Positions 54,191 to 62,848 of a stretch of DNA of 64,000 nt are shown piece by piece. Where the stretch lies: the NCBI RefSeq assembly GCF_030818905.1, contig NZ_JAUTAZ010000001.1, positions 3,472,001-3,536,000 of the forward strand, written 5' to 3'. The position numbers were made by a program, and so were the translations under genes. Every line of letters begins with the position of its first letter. Position 1 is the first letter of the stretch. The notes beneath the pieces are model-generated. The model was not told the DNA's origin. It was given only the letters and a program-made list of their open reading frames with translations, and ran no database searches. The stretch comes from Microbacterium sp. SORGH_AS_0888. Its GTDB lineage: Bacteria; Actinomycetota; Actinomycetes; Actinomycetales; Microbacteriaceae.

Positions 54191-54664
54191 TCAGCCGCGA
54201 CGGTCCGGCACGAGCGTGCGCAGACCGGCGTCGTCCCACTCGATGACCTCGATGCCGGAGTCCGTCGCCGCCCGCGCGAGCCAGCCGCCCCCGCGGAAGG
54301 CGCCGCGGGCGTTCTCCCTCACGCAGAGCACGCAGCGCGCGCCCGGAGCGGCATGCTCGCGGAGCCAGCTCAGCTTGAACATGTCGGCCATGATCTTGTT
54401 CCGGTGCTGCGAGGTGAACTCGCCGCCGCGCAGCGGGAGCTGCACAACGACGGCGCCGTCCTCGGATGCCCCGTCGATCTCCACGCGGCTGCCGTCGGCG
54501 AGCCGGAGGCGTGCGGGCCGGATCCGCACCCCGAGCCCATCGCCGAGTGCGGCCAGCGCCGCGCGCTCGGCCGAGGACGGGGCGAACCGCCCCCACTCCT
54601 GATCCGTGTCCACGCGCACGTCCGCCGCGAATCCGACCCCTGCGGCCGGCCTGAGTTCGCGCAT
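54191..54664 (-). CDS. Hypothetical protein, possible restriction-endonuclease-like fold
   Basis: A 157-residue protein of unknown role. The central part SRVEIDGASEDGAVVVQLPL followed by SQHRNKIMADMFKLSWL resembles small actinobacterial proteins in which an acidic-hydrophobic strand pair is followed by a Q-x-x-K-x-x-x-D-x-x-K-L helix. That layout is reminiscent of PD-(D/E)XK nuclease folds, but the catalytic Asp/Lys pattern is not convincing. A Cys-containing strand (RCVLCVREN) follows. It is divergent from the amidohydrolase gene. Function not assigned. Confidence 0.6.
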   Translation of the reverse strand: MRELRPAAGVGFAADVRVDTDQEWGRFAPSSAERAALAALGDGLGVRIRPARLRLADGSRVEIDGASEDGAVVVQLPLRGGEFTSQHRNKIMADMFKLSWLREHAAPGARCVLCVRENARGAFRGGGWLARAATDSGIEVIEWDDAGLRTLVPDRRG

Positions 54665-54745
54665 GACGGTGTCCCCTCGGATGATCGACCAGCCTACGGC
54701 CGCCCGCGAAACGTGCCCGTCATGTGGGTCTGCGAGCATCGCCTG

Positions 54746-56062
54746 ATGCTCGTGCTGAAGGATGCCGCACACATCTGGGTGGACAGCGGCGTCGAGACCC
54801 GCGGCGACCTCGCCATCGGGGCGGATGGCCGGATCGCCGCATCCGCCGACGCGTCGACCGAGGAGCTGGATGTCTCCGGCGCCGTCGTGACGCCGGGACT
54901 CGTCAACGCCCACCACCATCTCCTGCAGAGCGGGTTCCGCACGCTGCCGGACACGCGCGGCGTCCCCATGCGCGAGTGGCTTCCCGCCATGGCGAGCGCC
55001 TACGCGCGGGCGGGCATCGACGCATCGCTCGTGGCGGCGACCGCCTCCGTCGGGCTCGCCGAGTCGCTCCTGTGCGGGGTGACCACGGTCGCGGACCACC
55101 AGCTCAACTGGCCCTCGCCCGAGGGGTCGGCCGACCCGGTGGGCGAGACGGTCGCGATCGCGCAGGCGATCGCGGAGGCGGCACGCGCGCTCGGCGCGCG
55201 CCTCGTCTTCGTCCGCGGCACCGCGCGCGACGACCCCGGGCTCGCGGCCGAGAGCGCCGAGGCGATCGTGTCCTCGTTCGCGCCCGGGGCCGGCGGGGCG
55301 ACGGCGGACGGCATGCTGCAGGTCGCCGTCGGTCCGGCGGGTGTCCACTCCGACTCCGAGGCGACGTTCCGCCGGCTCGGCGAGGTCGCGGCGCGCCACG
55401 GCCTCCGACGCCGGACGCAGGCCAACGAGCAGGTCGACACCGAGATCGCGCTCGAACGGTACGGCCGGCGCCCGCTCGACCTGCTCGAGGAGTGGGGCTG
55501 GCTCGCGCCCGACGTCACGATCGCGCATCTGTGCGACGTGCAGCCCGCGGAGATCTCGCGCCTCGCGACGGCCGGGGTGACGGCGACCCACGCGCCCGGA
55601 TGCGACGTCCCCATGGGCTGGGGGATCGCGCCGGTGGCCGCGCTGCAGGAGGCGGGGATCGCGGTCGGCCTGGGGACCTCCGGCGGCGGCTCCAACGACG
55701 CGGGCCATCTGCTGGCCGACGCGCGGCTGGCGATGCAGGTCTCGGGCCTGGTCGGCACGCCGCTCGCGGCGCGCACCGTGCTCGGCATGGCGACGGCGGG
55801 CGGGGCGACCGGGCTCGGGCGGGACGACATCGGCCATCTGCGCATCGGGGCCCGCGCCGACCTGTGCGTGTGGGATGTCTCCGGCGTCGCCGACGCGGGC
55901 GTCGCCGATCCGGTCGCGGGGCTCCTCTGGGCGGCCCCCGGGCGCCGGCCCCGCCACGTCGTGGTGGGAGGCCGCGTCGTGGTGCGCGACTACCGGCTGG
56001 TGGGCGTCGACGAGCGGGCGCTGGTGGCGGGGCTGCGCCGCCGGCTGGCCGCGTCGGCGTGA
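54746..56062 (+). CDS. AtzB/8-oxoguanine-deaminase-like amidohydrolase with altered active site
   Basis: A 438-residue amidohydrolase-superfamily protein. The N-terminal metal motif NAHHHLLQS is intact, as is the fourth His (TIAHLCDVQ). Where the family has RLHTHLAE, this protein has RRRTQANE, and where it has GVDGSASND it has GTSGGGSND. The third metal His and the catalytic Asp are thus replaced. The fold continues normally (GHLLADARLAMQV). It may be inactive or do different chemistry. The start is uncertain: the Met at the family's usual position is used; an ATG eight codons upstream exists and neither has a clear ribosome binding site. Confidence 0.75.
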   Translation: MLVLKDAAHIWVDSGVETRGDLAIGADGRIAASADASTEELDVSGAVVTPGLVNAHHHLLQSGFRTLPDTRGVPMREWLPAMASAYARAGIDASLVAATASVGLAESLLCGVTTVADHQLNWPSPEGSADPVGETVAIAQAIAEAARALGARLVFVRGTARDDPGLAAESAEAIVSSFAPGAGGATADGMLQVAVGPAGVHSDSEATFRRLGEVAARHGLRRRTQANEQVDTEIALERYGRRPLDLLEEWGWLAPDVTIAHLCDVQPAEISRLATAGVTATHAPGCDVPMGWGIAPVAALQEAGIAVGLGTSGGGSNDAGHLLADARLAMQVSGLVGTPLAARTVLGMATAGGATGLGRDDIGHLRIGARADLCVWDVSGVADAGVADPVAGLLWAAPGRRPRHVVVGGRVVVRDYRLVGVDERALVAGLRRRLAASA

Positions 56063-56168
56063 CGGTCCGCTCCGCGCGGCCCGTGCCGTCGACATCCTGC
56101 CCTCGGTCGCGGCGTCGGGGAGACGGAGCCCGATCCGCCGGGCGGGACGGCCGGGAACGGGGACCGGG

Positions 56169-57131
56169 TCAGAGGTCCAGCACGAGGCGCGGGCAGGCCG
56201 CGCGGGACACGCAGATCATCATGATCGTGTCGCCCTCCTGCTCGAGCGGGGTGAGCACCGAGTCGCGGTGCTCGACCTCGCCCTCCAGCACCGCGACCTC
56301 GCAGGTCCCGCAGGTGCCGCGGCGGCAGCTCGAGAGCACGAGCGTGTCGGGAGCCTGCTCCTCGATCGCCTCGAGGACCGACTGCTCCGGGGCGACCGTC
56401 ACGATCTCCCCGGATGTCGCCAGCTCCACCTCGAACGGCTCCGGCCACACCGGCGCGCCGAACTCCTTCGCCTCGAACCGCTCGACGTGCAGGCGGCCTT
56501 CCGGCACCGCCGACTCCAGCGCCTGGATCAGCCGCGCCGGCCCGCACACGTAGACGGCGTCGGTCTCCTCGAGCCCGGCCGCGAAGCCGGCGACGTCCAG
56601 CCGCCCGCCCTCGTCGGCGGCGTGCACGTGCACGCGGTCGCCGAACGCCTCTGTCAGCGCGGTCGCGAACGCCATCGTCGACCGCGAGCGGCCCGCGTAG
56701 TCCAGCGTCCAGTCCGCGCCCGCGGCCTCCGCCGCCCGCACCATCCCACGGATCGGCGTGATGCCGATCCCGCCCGCCACGAACCGGTAACGCATCCCGG
56801 GGGCGGGCTCGAACGCGAAGTGGTTCCGCGGCCCGCGGACCCGGAGCCGCTGACCCACCACGACCTCGTCGTGCACGCGCATCGAGCCGCCGCGGCCGGC
56901 CGTCTCGCGCAGGACGGCGACGCGCCAGCGCGTGCGGTCCTCGGCGTCTCCGCACAACGAGTACTGGCGTTCGAGGCCGGGCCCGAGGATCAGGTCGACA
57001 TGGGAGCCGGGTGTCCACGCGGGCAGGTCGCGGCCGTTGTGGGCCACGAGGTCGAGCGCGACCACGCCGTCGGCGAGGTCTGTGCGCTCGGCGACCACGA
57101 GGTCGCGTTCGACGTCGCTGAAGTAACTCAC
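56169..57131 (-). CDS. PDR/VanB-type oxygenase reductase (FMN + NAD + C-terminal [2Fe-2S])
   Basis: A 320-residue electron-transfer protein passing NADH electrons to an oxygenase. It has an N-terminal flavin domain (RQYSLCGD), an NAD domain (FVAGGIGITPIRGMV) and a C-terminal plant-type ferredoxin with Cys in SCRRGTCGTC and a distant MMICVSRA. No oxygenase component lies in the window next to it, so its partner is elsewhere or it serves a flavin system. The GTG start is supported by a -10 box at leaderless distance. Confidence 0.9.
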   Translation of the reverse strand: MSYFSDVERDLVVAERTDLADGVVALDLVAHNGRDLPAWTPGSHVDLILGPGLERQYSLCGDAEDRTRWRVAVLRETAGRGGSMRVHDEVVVGQRLRVRGPRNHFAFEPAPGMRYRFVAGGIGITPIRGMVRAAEAAGADWTLDYAGRSRSTMAFATALTEAFGDRVHVHAADEGGRLDVAGFAAGLEETDAVYVCGPARLIQALESAVPEGRLHVERFEAKEFGAPVWPEPFEVELATSGEIVTVAPEQSVLEAIEEQAPDTLVLSSCRRGTCGTCEVAVLEGEVEHRDSVLTPLEQEGDTIMMICVSRAACPRLVLDL

Positions 57132-57137
57132 CCGGTC

Positions 57138-57143
57138 ACGGTA
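57138..57143 (-). promoter_or_regulatory. -10 box of leaderless reductase gene
   Basis: TACCGT on the minus strand, followed by GACCGG and the GTG start. The same GACCGGGTG follows the -10 box of purN. Confidence 0.5.
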
Positions 57144-57253
57144 GTACCCGGATGTGTCGGCCAGATCACACCCGCGAGCGTGTGACCACGCCCGTGCGGA
57201 GGCGGCTACGGTGGGGCGGGGCGCTCCGCGGCGCCCCGGGAACGGAGACGGGG

Positions 57254-58456
57254 ATGCCGACAGCACGAGCGGTGCGCACGCTGACGGGTGCCACGCTGTC
57301 CGACGGTCGCGCGGCCGACGTCGTCATCGAGGACGGCCTGATCGTCGCGGTCGAGACGGCGGGATCGCTCACCGGCGCCGACCTGGACCTGAGCGGTCAC
57401 CTGCTGCTGCCCGCGACCGCCGAGCCCCACGCGCACCTCGACAAAGCGCTCAGCTGGGACGCGATCCGCCCGCCGATGGGAGACCTGCGCGCGGCGATCG
57501 CGGCGTGGCGCGGATACGCCGCGACCATGACGACGGCGGACGTCGAGGCGCGCGCCCGCACGCAGGCGCTGCGGATGCTGGCCGCCGGCACGACCGCGAT
57601 CCGCACGCACGTCGACGTGCTCCTCGGCGAGGCGCCGCTGCGCGGCATCGAGGCGCTCGTGGCGGTCCGCGAGCAGCTCCACGATCTCCTGGACATCCAG
57701 ATCGTCGCGCTCGCCGGTCCCGACGTCCCGACGGCGCACCTGGAGGCCGCGCTGGACGCGGGCGCGGACGTCGTCGGGGGCGCCTCCCACCTGGCCGACG
57801 ACCCGATCGCGGACCTCCACCGGCTGCTCGACGTCGCCGAGCGGCGCGGCGTGCCGGTCGACCTGCACACCGACGAGGGACTCGCCGCGGCGGTCACGCT
57901 CGGCGCCTACGCGCGCCGCACGGCCGGATGGGCGCAGAACCGGTCCGCCGGGCACTGCGTCCGGCTCGGGACGCTGGACGTCGGCGCGCGCGACGAGGTG
58001 ATCGCGGGTGTCGTCGCCAGCGGCATCGGCATCATCGCCAACCCGATCACGAACCTGTACCTGCAGGGCTGGGGGGAGGAGGTCGCGACGCCGCGCGGCA
58101 TCGCGCCGGCCCGCGCGCTGCGGGCCGCGGGCGCGCGCTTCGCGGCCGGTGCCGACAACGTGCGCGACCCGTTCAACCCGCTCGGACGCAGCGATGCGCT
58201 GGAGACGGCAATGCTGCTGGTGGCGGCATCCCACCTGACGGTCGACGAGGCCTACGTCGCCGTCTCGACCGGGGCGCGCGAGGTCATGGGGCTTCCCGCG
58301 GCCGGCGTGGTCCCCGGCGCGCCCGCCGACCTCCTCGCGATCCGGGCCGGCTCGCTGGTCGAGGCGGTCGCGGATGCACCGGCCGATCGTCTCGTGATCC
58401 GTCGCGGCGCGATCGTGGCGGACACCCGCACGAGCCGCTGGCTCGCGATCGGCTGA
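57254..58456 (+). CDS. CodA-like amidohydrolase (cytosine deaminase family), copy B
   Basis: A 400-residue homologue of the enzyme at 10041. Active-site segments are parallel: EPHAHLDKAL, VDLHTDEG, GHCVRLG, GADNVRDPFNPLGRSD. The ATG follows ACGGAG. It is divergent from the oxygenase reductase and followed by a FAD-linked oxidase after 145 nt. No TTACA operator is visible, so this copy is controlled differently from copy A. Confidence 0.82.
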   Translation: MPTARAVRTLTGATLSDGRAADVVIEDGLIVAVETAGSLTGADLDLSGHLLLPATAEPHAHLDKALSWDAIRPPMGDLRAAIAAWRGYAATMTTADVEARARTQALRMLAAGTTAIRTHVDVLLGEAPLRGIEALVAVREQLHDLLDIQIVALAGPDVPTAHLEAALDAGADVVGGASHLADDPIADLHRLLDVAERRGVPVDLHTDEGLAAAVTLGAYARRTAGWAQNRSAGHCVRLGTLDVGARDEVIAGVVASGIGIIANPITNLYLQGWGEEVATPRGIAPARALRAAGARFAAGADNVRDPFNPLGRSDALETAMLLVAASHLTVDEAYVAVSTGAREVMGLPAAGVVPGAPADLLAIRAGSLVEAVADAPADRLVIRRGAIVADTRTSRWLAIG

Positions 58457-58601
58457 CGCGACCGCATCCGGAAAACGGCGTGTTGCACGGCTGAAACATG
58501 CAGCGCGCATCATGGTCTCGGCACAGCCAGCGCGGCGAGTGACTCATCACCCGGCTCACCGCGCCCCTTCGTCGGGAGATGCACTGCGATGGAGGACCAC
58601 C

Positions 58602-59924
58602 ATGACCAGACCCGACTACGACGCCCTCGAAGCCGAGCTCAGGGAGCTGCTCGGACCCCGCGGGGTCTCATCCGATCTCCGTCAGCGTGAGAAGGCGTCC
58701 GTCGACGGCGCGAGGATGTCGCCGATCATCGCCGAGCTCCTGCCGCTCGGCGTCGCCGACCTCGTCGCCTTCCCCGCCACGGCCGAGGAGATCGGCGCCG
58801 TCGTGGGCCTCGCAGTCCGCCACGGCGTCCCGATCACGCCCCGCGGCAAGGGCACCGGCAACTACGGCCAGGCGATCCCGATGCAGGGCGGCCTCGTGCT
58901 CGACACGTCCCGCGCCCGCACGATCGTCGAGGTCGGCGAGGGGTTCATCACGGCGGATGCCGGTGCCCCCATGAACGCGCTCGAGCAGGCCGCCCGCCAG
59001 GCCGGTCAGGAGCTGTGGATGTACCCCTCGACCGTGCACACCACGGTCGGCGGCTTCCTCGCCGGTGGTTCCGGCGGCACCGGGACCATCGCCCACGGGG
59101 CCAACCACATGGGGTTCGTCGTGGCGCTCGACGTCGTGACGCCGGCCTCGGCCCCCGCTCTCCTCCACCTCGAGGGCGAAGAGGCCAACGGCTTCGTGCA
59201 CAACTACGGCACGGCCGGGATCATCGCCCGGGCGACCGTGCGCCTCGAGCCGCTCCAGGACTGGCGGGGGCTCTACGCCTCGTTCCCCGACTTCGCGGGC
59301 TCCCTCTCGGTGCTGCGCGAGCTCGGACGGCTCCAGCCCGCGCCGCGGCTCGTCTCGGCCGACACCGTGCACATCACGGCGCAGCTGCCGCCGGACCCGG
59401 CCTTCCCGGAGGGCCGCAGCTCGCTGCGGATGATCGCCGATCCCGCGATCCTCGCGATGGCGACCGCCGTCATCGAGGGAGCAGGCGGCCGCATCGAGGA
59501 CGTGCGCGAGGGACCGCAGGCCTCCGCCGCGCTGTCGGTGCTCAGCTACAACCACCCGATCGAGTGGCTGCAGAAGTCCGAGCCCGGCGTCTACTTCCAC
59601 GTCGAGGTCTCCGGCGACGCCCTCGTCGATCGGATCGACGAGGTGCACGCGGTGTACCCGGGCGGCCTCCTGCACATCGAGGCCGGCCACACCGCGCCGA
59701 TCGGGATGCTCGCGGGCGTCTACGAGAGCCCCGAGGCGGTGTACGAGGGCATCGAGCGGCTCGGCGAGCTCGGCGTCGGCGTGCACAACCCGCATCAGTG
59801 GAACGTCGACTTCCGGCTCGAGGAGACGGTCGAGCTCGCCCGCACGACCGACCCCGACGGCCTCCTCAACCCGGGCAAGCTCAATCCCGAGTACGCGGGC
59901 CCGACCAAGGGAGCGATCCGATGA
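58602..59924 (+). CDS. FAD-linked oxidase (FAD_binding_4 type), copy B
   Basis: A 440-residue flavoprotein collinear with the oxidase at 12747: both share DGAxMSPIxxELLPxGxADxV, the FAD loop GTGNYGQ, FLAGGSGGxGTI and a C-terminal LNPGKL. GGAGGACC precedes the ATG. It is in the same direction as the amidohydrolase here, whereas copy A is convergent to its module. It overlaps a 38-codon ORF by ATGA. Confidence 0.85.
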   Translation: MTRPDYDALEAELRELLGPRGVSSDLRQREKASVDGARMSPIIAELLPLGVADLVAFPATAEEIGAVVGLAVRHGVPITPRGKGTGNYGQAIPMQGGLVLDTSRARTIVEVGEGFITADAGAPMNALEQAARQAGQELWMYPSTVHTTVGGFLAGGSGGTGTIAHGANHMGFVVALDVVTPASAPALLHLEGEEANGFVHNYGTAGIIARATVRLEPLQDWRGLYASFPDFAGSLSVLRELGRLQPAPRLVSADTVHITAQLPPDPAFPEGRSSLRMIADPAILAMATAVIEGAGGRIEDVREGPQASAALSVLSYNHPIEWLQKSEPGVYFHVEVSGDALVDRIDEVHAVYPGGLLHIEAGHTAPIGMLAGVYESPEAVYEGIERLGELGVGVHNPHQWNVDFRLEETVELARTTDPDGLLNPGKLNPEYAGPTKGAIR

Positions 59925-60037
59925 CCGGGGTCACCGTCGCACAATGGCGCGGGCGTCGCACGATCACGCCCGAACGCTGCGACATCCGTCTCGTCCTGCG
60001 ACCTGCGGCATCCTTCCCGGCGGAGGCGTCGCGATGA
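59921..60037 (+). CDS. 38-residue ORF linking FAD oxidase and creatininase genes
   Basis: Overlaps the upstream gene by ATGA and the downstream gene by ATGA, the usual form of translational coupling in this cluster. The peptide is basic with one Cys (MTGVTVAQWRGRRTI...). Third-position G/C is about 75-80 percent, lower than in neighbouring genes, so it may serve as a coupling spacer rather than a functional protein. Confidence 0.4.
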   Translation: MTGVTVAQWRGRRTITPERCDIRLVLRPAASFPAEASR

Positions 60038-60819
60038 CCGCCGCGTCGCGTCGCTGGGCCGACCTGCCCGGGCCCGCGCTGAACGAGACCCTCACCGATC
60101 GCTCCATCGCGGTCGTGCCGATCGGCGCGATCGAGCACCACGGGCCGCACCTGCCGCTGTCGACCGATGCCCTCGTCGCCGAGACGGTGGCATCCGCCGC
60201 CGTCGAGCGCGCGGCGGCCGCGGGGGTGGACGCGTGGCTCCTGCCGACCGTGTCGTACGGCAAGTCGGACGAGCACCACTGGGCCCCCGGAACGCTGTGG
60301 CTGGAGGGCACGACGCTGCTCGACCAGCTGGTCGAGATCGGGCGGTCGATCGCGATGACGCCCGCCCGCACTGTGGCGTTCGTCAACGGGCACGGCGGCA
60401 ACGTCATGCTCCTCGGCTGGGCCAACCGCGAGCTGCACCGCCGATTCGGGCTCCGATCGTTCTCGATGCCCGCGAGCATCGGCGGCGCGGGCGACGGTCA
60501 CGACGGGCGGCCCGACGAGCTCGGCCAGGGCATCCACGCCGGCTTCGCCGAGACATCCGTCGTGATGCACATCGCACCGCACCTCGTGCGCGAGCCGTTC
60601 CCGCCGCGAAACGTGCCGGAGAGGATCGCCGGGATGCGGCACATCGGCTTCAACGGCAAGCCCGTCATGTTCGGGTGGACGAGCGACGACTTCGGGCCGA
60701 GCGGCGTCATCGGCGACCCCACGGGCGCCAACGCCGAGGCGGGGTCCGCGCTGTTCGCCGGCGCGGTGCGGTTCGTCACGGAGGCGCTGACGGAGATCGA
60801 CGGGTTCGAGTTCGCCTAG
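60034..60819 (+). CDS. Creatininase-family amidohydrolase, copy B
   Basis: A 261-residue homologue of the enzyme at 11303 with matching metal motifs: GAIEHHGPHLPLSTD, YGKSDEHHWAPGTLW, NGHGGN and HAGFAETS. The ATG follows GGCGGAGG. It lies upstream of the PdxH-like gene, the same order as in the first module. Confidence 0.82.
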   Translation: MTAASRRWADLPGPALNETLTDRSIAVVPIGAIEHHGPHLPLSTDALVAETVASAAVERAAAAGVDAWLLPTVSYGKSDEHHWAPGTLWLEGTTLLDQLVEIGRSIAMTPARTVAFVNGHGGNVMLLGWANRELHRRFGLRSFSMPASIGGAGDGHDGRPDELGQGIHAGFAETSVVMHIAPHLVREPFPPRNVPERIAGMRHIGFNGKPVMFGWTSDDFGPSGVIGDPTGANAEAGSALFAGAVRFVTEALTEIDGFEFA

Positions 60820-60852
60820 GCGGACGCACCCTACGGAATCGAGGAGATGACC

Positions 60853-61452
60853 ATGGCGCGTTTCGAGGCCGATCCCGTGCAGGGGGACGCCCCCGCCGAC
60901 GACCCCGCCGCTCTCGCGGCGTCCTGGTTGCCGGGACCGGACGAGGACCCGATGCGGATGGTCGTCGCGACGATCGACGCGGACGGCTTCCCCCGCAGCC
61001 GCACGCTGCTGCTCAGCGAGTTCGACGGTGAGCGCTTCTTCTTCCACACGGATGCGCGCAGTCGCAAGGTGACGGATCTGCGGGCGGATCCGCGGGTGTC
61101 GCTGACCGTGCTCTGGCCCGACTTCTCGCGGCAGCTGGTCGTGCAGGGGACGGCGCTGCCGGCATCCGAGGAGGAGCTGTCGGACGCGTTCCGGCGGCGC
61201 TCGCCGTATCTGAAGCAGCTGGCGTGGCAGAACACCTTCGAGTACGCGCGGATGCCGCTGGCCACCCGCGAGGCGACGTGGGCGGCGTTCCGCGAGGAGC
61301 ACCCCGAGCCGGCCCAGCCCGCCGAGTGGGTGGGCTACGGCGTCCGGCCGCACCGTCTGCTGTTCTGGGTGGCGAATCCGGATGCGGCCAGTCGCCGTGT
61401 CGAGTACGTGCGCACCGCGTCCGGGTGGGAGCGGCGGTACCTGCCCGGCTGA
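60853..61452 (+). CDS. PdxH/PhzG-like FMN flavoprotein, copy B
   Basis: A 199-residue homologue of the protein at 12118: SRTLLLSEFDGERFFFHTD in the FMN barrel and AEWVGYGVRPHRLLFWV in the C-terminal region, both ending in YLPG/VLPG-type termini. The second ATG is chosen because GAGGAG lies six bases before it; an ATG two codons earlier directly abuts that site. Last gene of the second module. Confidence 0.78.
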   Translation: MARFEADPVQGDAPADDPAALAASWLPGPDEDPMRMVVATIDADGFPRSRTLLLSEFDGERFFFHTDARSRKVTDLRADPRVSLTVLWPDFSRQLVVQGTALPASEEELSDAFRRRSPYLKQLAWQNTFEYARMPLATREATWAAFREEHPEPAQPAEWVGYGVRPHRLLFWVANPDAASRRVEYVRTASGWERRYLPG

Positions 61453-61481
61453 GCCGTGACCCGCCGTTCACCCGGGACGCG

Positions 61482-61487
61482 TAAACT
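61482..61487 (+). promoter_or_regulatory. -10 box before the zinc-ribbon gene
   Basis: TAAACT, 10 bases before the ATG; transcript with a very short leader or none. Confidence 0.4.
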
Positions 61488-61497
61488 CGCCGGGGCG

Positions 61498-61950
61498 ATG
61501 TCGTCGCCGTACCGGGAGGAGAGCGTCGTGCGGGTGAACTCTGGGTCGGACTGGCGGGACACGCTCGCCTTCGAGGTGCCCGTCGTGCTCGCCGAGCTCG
61601 TGCCGGGAGAGCCCGCGCGCTGCGTCGCCTGCGGCCCGACGGCGGATGCGGTGGCCCGCGAGCAGCTGCTCGCCTACAAGCATCGACACCCTCGCGACCA
61701 CGGCGGCTACGTGCGCTTCTACTGCGCCGAGCACGTGCCCGCGGCGGTCGTGGCCGCTCCCGCGGTGACTGCTCCGGCGGCGCGCGCTGCGCACGGACGT
61801 GCGGGCTCGCGTGCCGCGGAGCCGCGCGCCGAGCGGGCGCCGCGACGTCCCGCCGTGGTCGAGCGTCCGCGCGCGGTGTGCCCGACGTGCTTCATGGAGG
61901 TGCCGCCCACGGGTGTGTGCGGCTCCTGCGGGGAGCCGGTCGCGCGCTGA
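61498..61950 (+). CDS. Small protein with two Cys pairs (zinc-ribbon-like), unknown function
   Basis: A 150-residue protein. The N-terminal half has RCVACG and, 40 residues on, FYCAEH. The C-terminus has CPTCFMEVPPTGVCGSCGEP, a classic four-Cys ribbon. The linker is Ala/Arg-rich and likely disordered. I do not recognise a named family; nucleic acid or protein binding is plausible. Start chosen from the TAAACT box; a GTG 14 codons upstream is possible. Confidence 0.7.
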   Translation: MSSPYREESVVRVNSGSDWRDTLAFEVPVVLAELVPGEPARCVACGPTADAVAREQLLAYKHRHPRDHGGYVRFYCAEHVPAAVVAAPAVTAPAARAAHGRAGSRAAEPRAERAPRRPAVVERPRAVCPTCFMEVPPTGVCGSCGEPVAR

Positions 61951-61964
61951 CCGCCAGCCGCTGA

Positions 61965-62037
61965 CCGCGAGACCAGTCCCGCGCGCCGAGACCGGTGGGT
62001 TACCCGCTGGTCTCGGCGCGGCGGACTGGTCTCGCTG
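61965..62037. repeat. 73-bp palindromic intergenic repeat, copy 4
   Basis: Same element as copies 1-3. The last three bases of the right arm deviate (CTG in place of CGG). It lies between two convergent genes, 10 nt from the hpaI stop. Confidence 0.88.
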
Positions 62038-62047
62038 AAAATCGGGG

Positions 62048-62848
62048 TCAGTAGGACGCGGTGGGGGAGGCCGACGGAGCCGACCAGCGCGCGGCGAGAG
62101 CCTCCGACCCGCGCGCGAGGATCGCGACATCGGCGCCCACCAGCAGGAACGACGCTCCGGCCGCGACGTAGTCGTCGGCCGCGACGGGATCGAAGGCGTT
62201 GACCCCGACCGGCGTGCCGGCTGCGCGCACCGCGTCGAACGCACGGCGCACGGCGGCCACGACATCCGGATGCGTCTGCTGACCCAGCAGTCCCATGGAC
62301 GCCGCCAGGTCGCTCGGCCCCACGAACACCCCGTCGACCCCGTCCACCGCGGCGATCTCGCCCGCCGCCTCGACGGCCGCGACGGTCTCGACCTGCACGA
62401 ACAGCGACACGTGCGCATCGGCGTTCGCGAGATAGTCCTCGACCCGGTTCCATCGCGCGGACCGGGCGAGCGCCGAGCCCACGCCGCGACGTCCGCGCGG
62501 CGGATAGCGCACCGCCTCGACGACCCGACGGGCCTCCTCCGCCGACGAGACCATGGGCACCAGGAGGTTCTGCGCGCCGAGGTCCAGCACCTGCTTGATC
62601 ACGACCGTGTCGGCGACGGGAACGCGCACGACCGGCGTGATCGGGTACGCGGCGACCGCCTGCAGCTGCGCGAGCACGGACTCCAGCCCGTTGGGGGAGT
62701 GCTCCATGTCGATGAGCGTCCAGTCCATCCCGGAGCCGGCGCAGATCTCCGCCACGAGCGGAGAGCCCGAGCACACCCAGATCCCCGCCAGCGGTCCGGA
62801 TGCCGCAGTCAGCCGGTCGCGGAGGGTCGGGCTCAGATGAAGCGGCAT
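62048..62848 (-). CDS. hpaI: 4-hydroxy-2-oxoheptanedioate aldolase (HpcH/HpaI family)
   Basis: A 266-residue class II aldolase that cleaves 4-hydroxy-2-oxoheptane-1,7-dioate to pyruvate and succinic semialdehyde, the last step of homoprotocatechuate meta-cleavage. It shows the catalytic-base region LIDMEHSPNG, the metal-binding Glu in VQVETVAAVE and FVGPSDLAASMG. Its start lies inside the end of hpaH, so translation is coupled. Relatives act on 2-keto-3-deoxy sugars, but the neighbours favour the Hpa role. Confidence 0.88.
   Translation of the reverse strand: MPLHLSPTLRDRLTAASGPLAGIWVCSGSPLVAEICAGSGMDWTLIDMEHSPNGLESVLAQLQAVAAYPITPVVRVPVADTVVIKQVLDLGAQNLLVPMVSSAEEARRVVEAVRYPPRGRRGVGSALARSARWNRVEDYLANADAHVSLFVQVETVAAVEAAGEIAAVDGVDGVFVGPSDLAASMGLLGQQTHPDVVAAVRRAFDAVRAAGTPVGVNAFDPVAADDYVAAGASFLLVGADVAILARGSEALAARWSAPSASPTASY

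Noticed and set aside
54722..54745. Longer start for the altered amidohydrolase
   Set aside because: Adds eight residues not typical of the family. Kept as an alternative because no ribosome binding site decides between the two.
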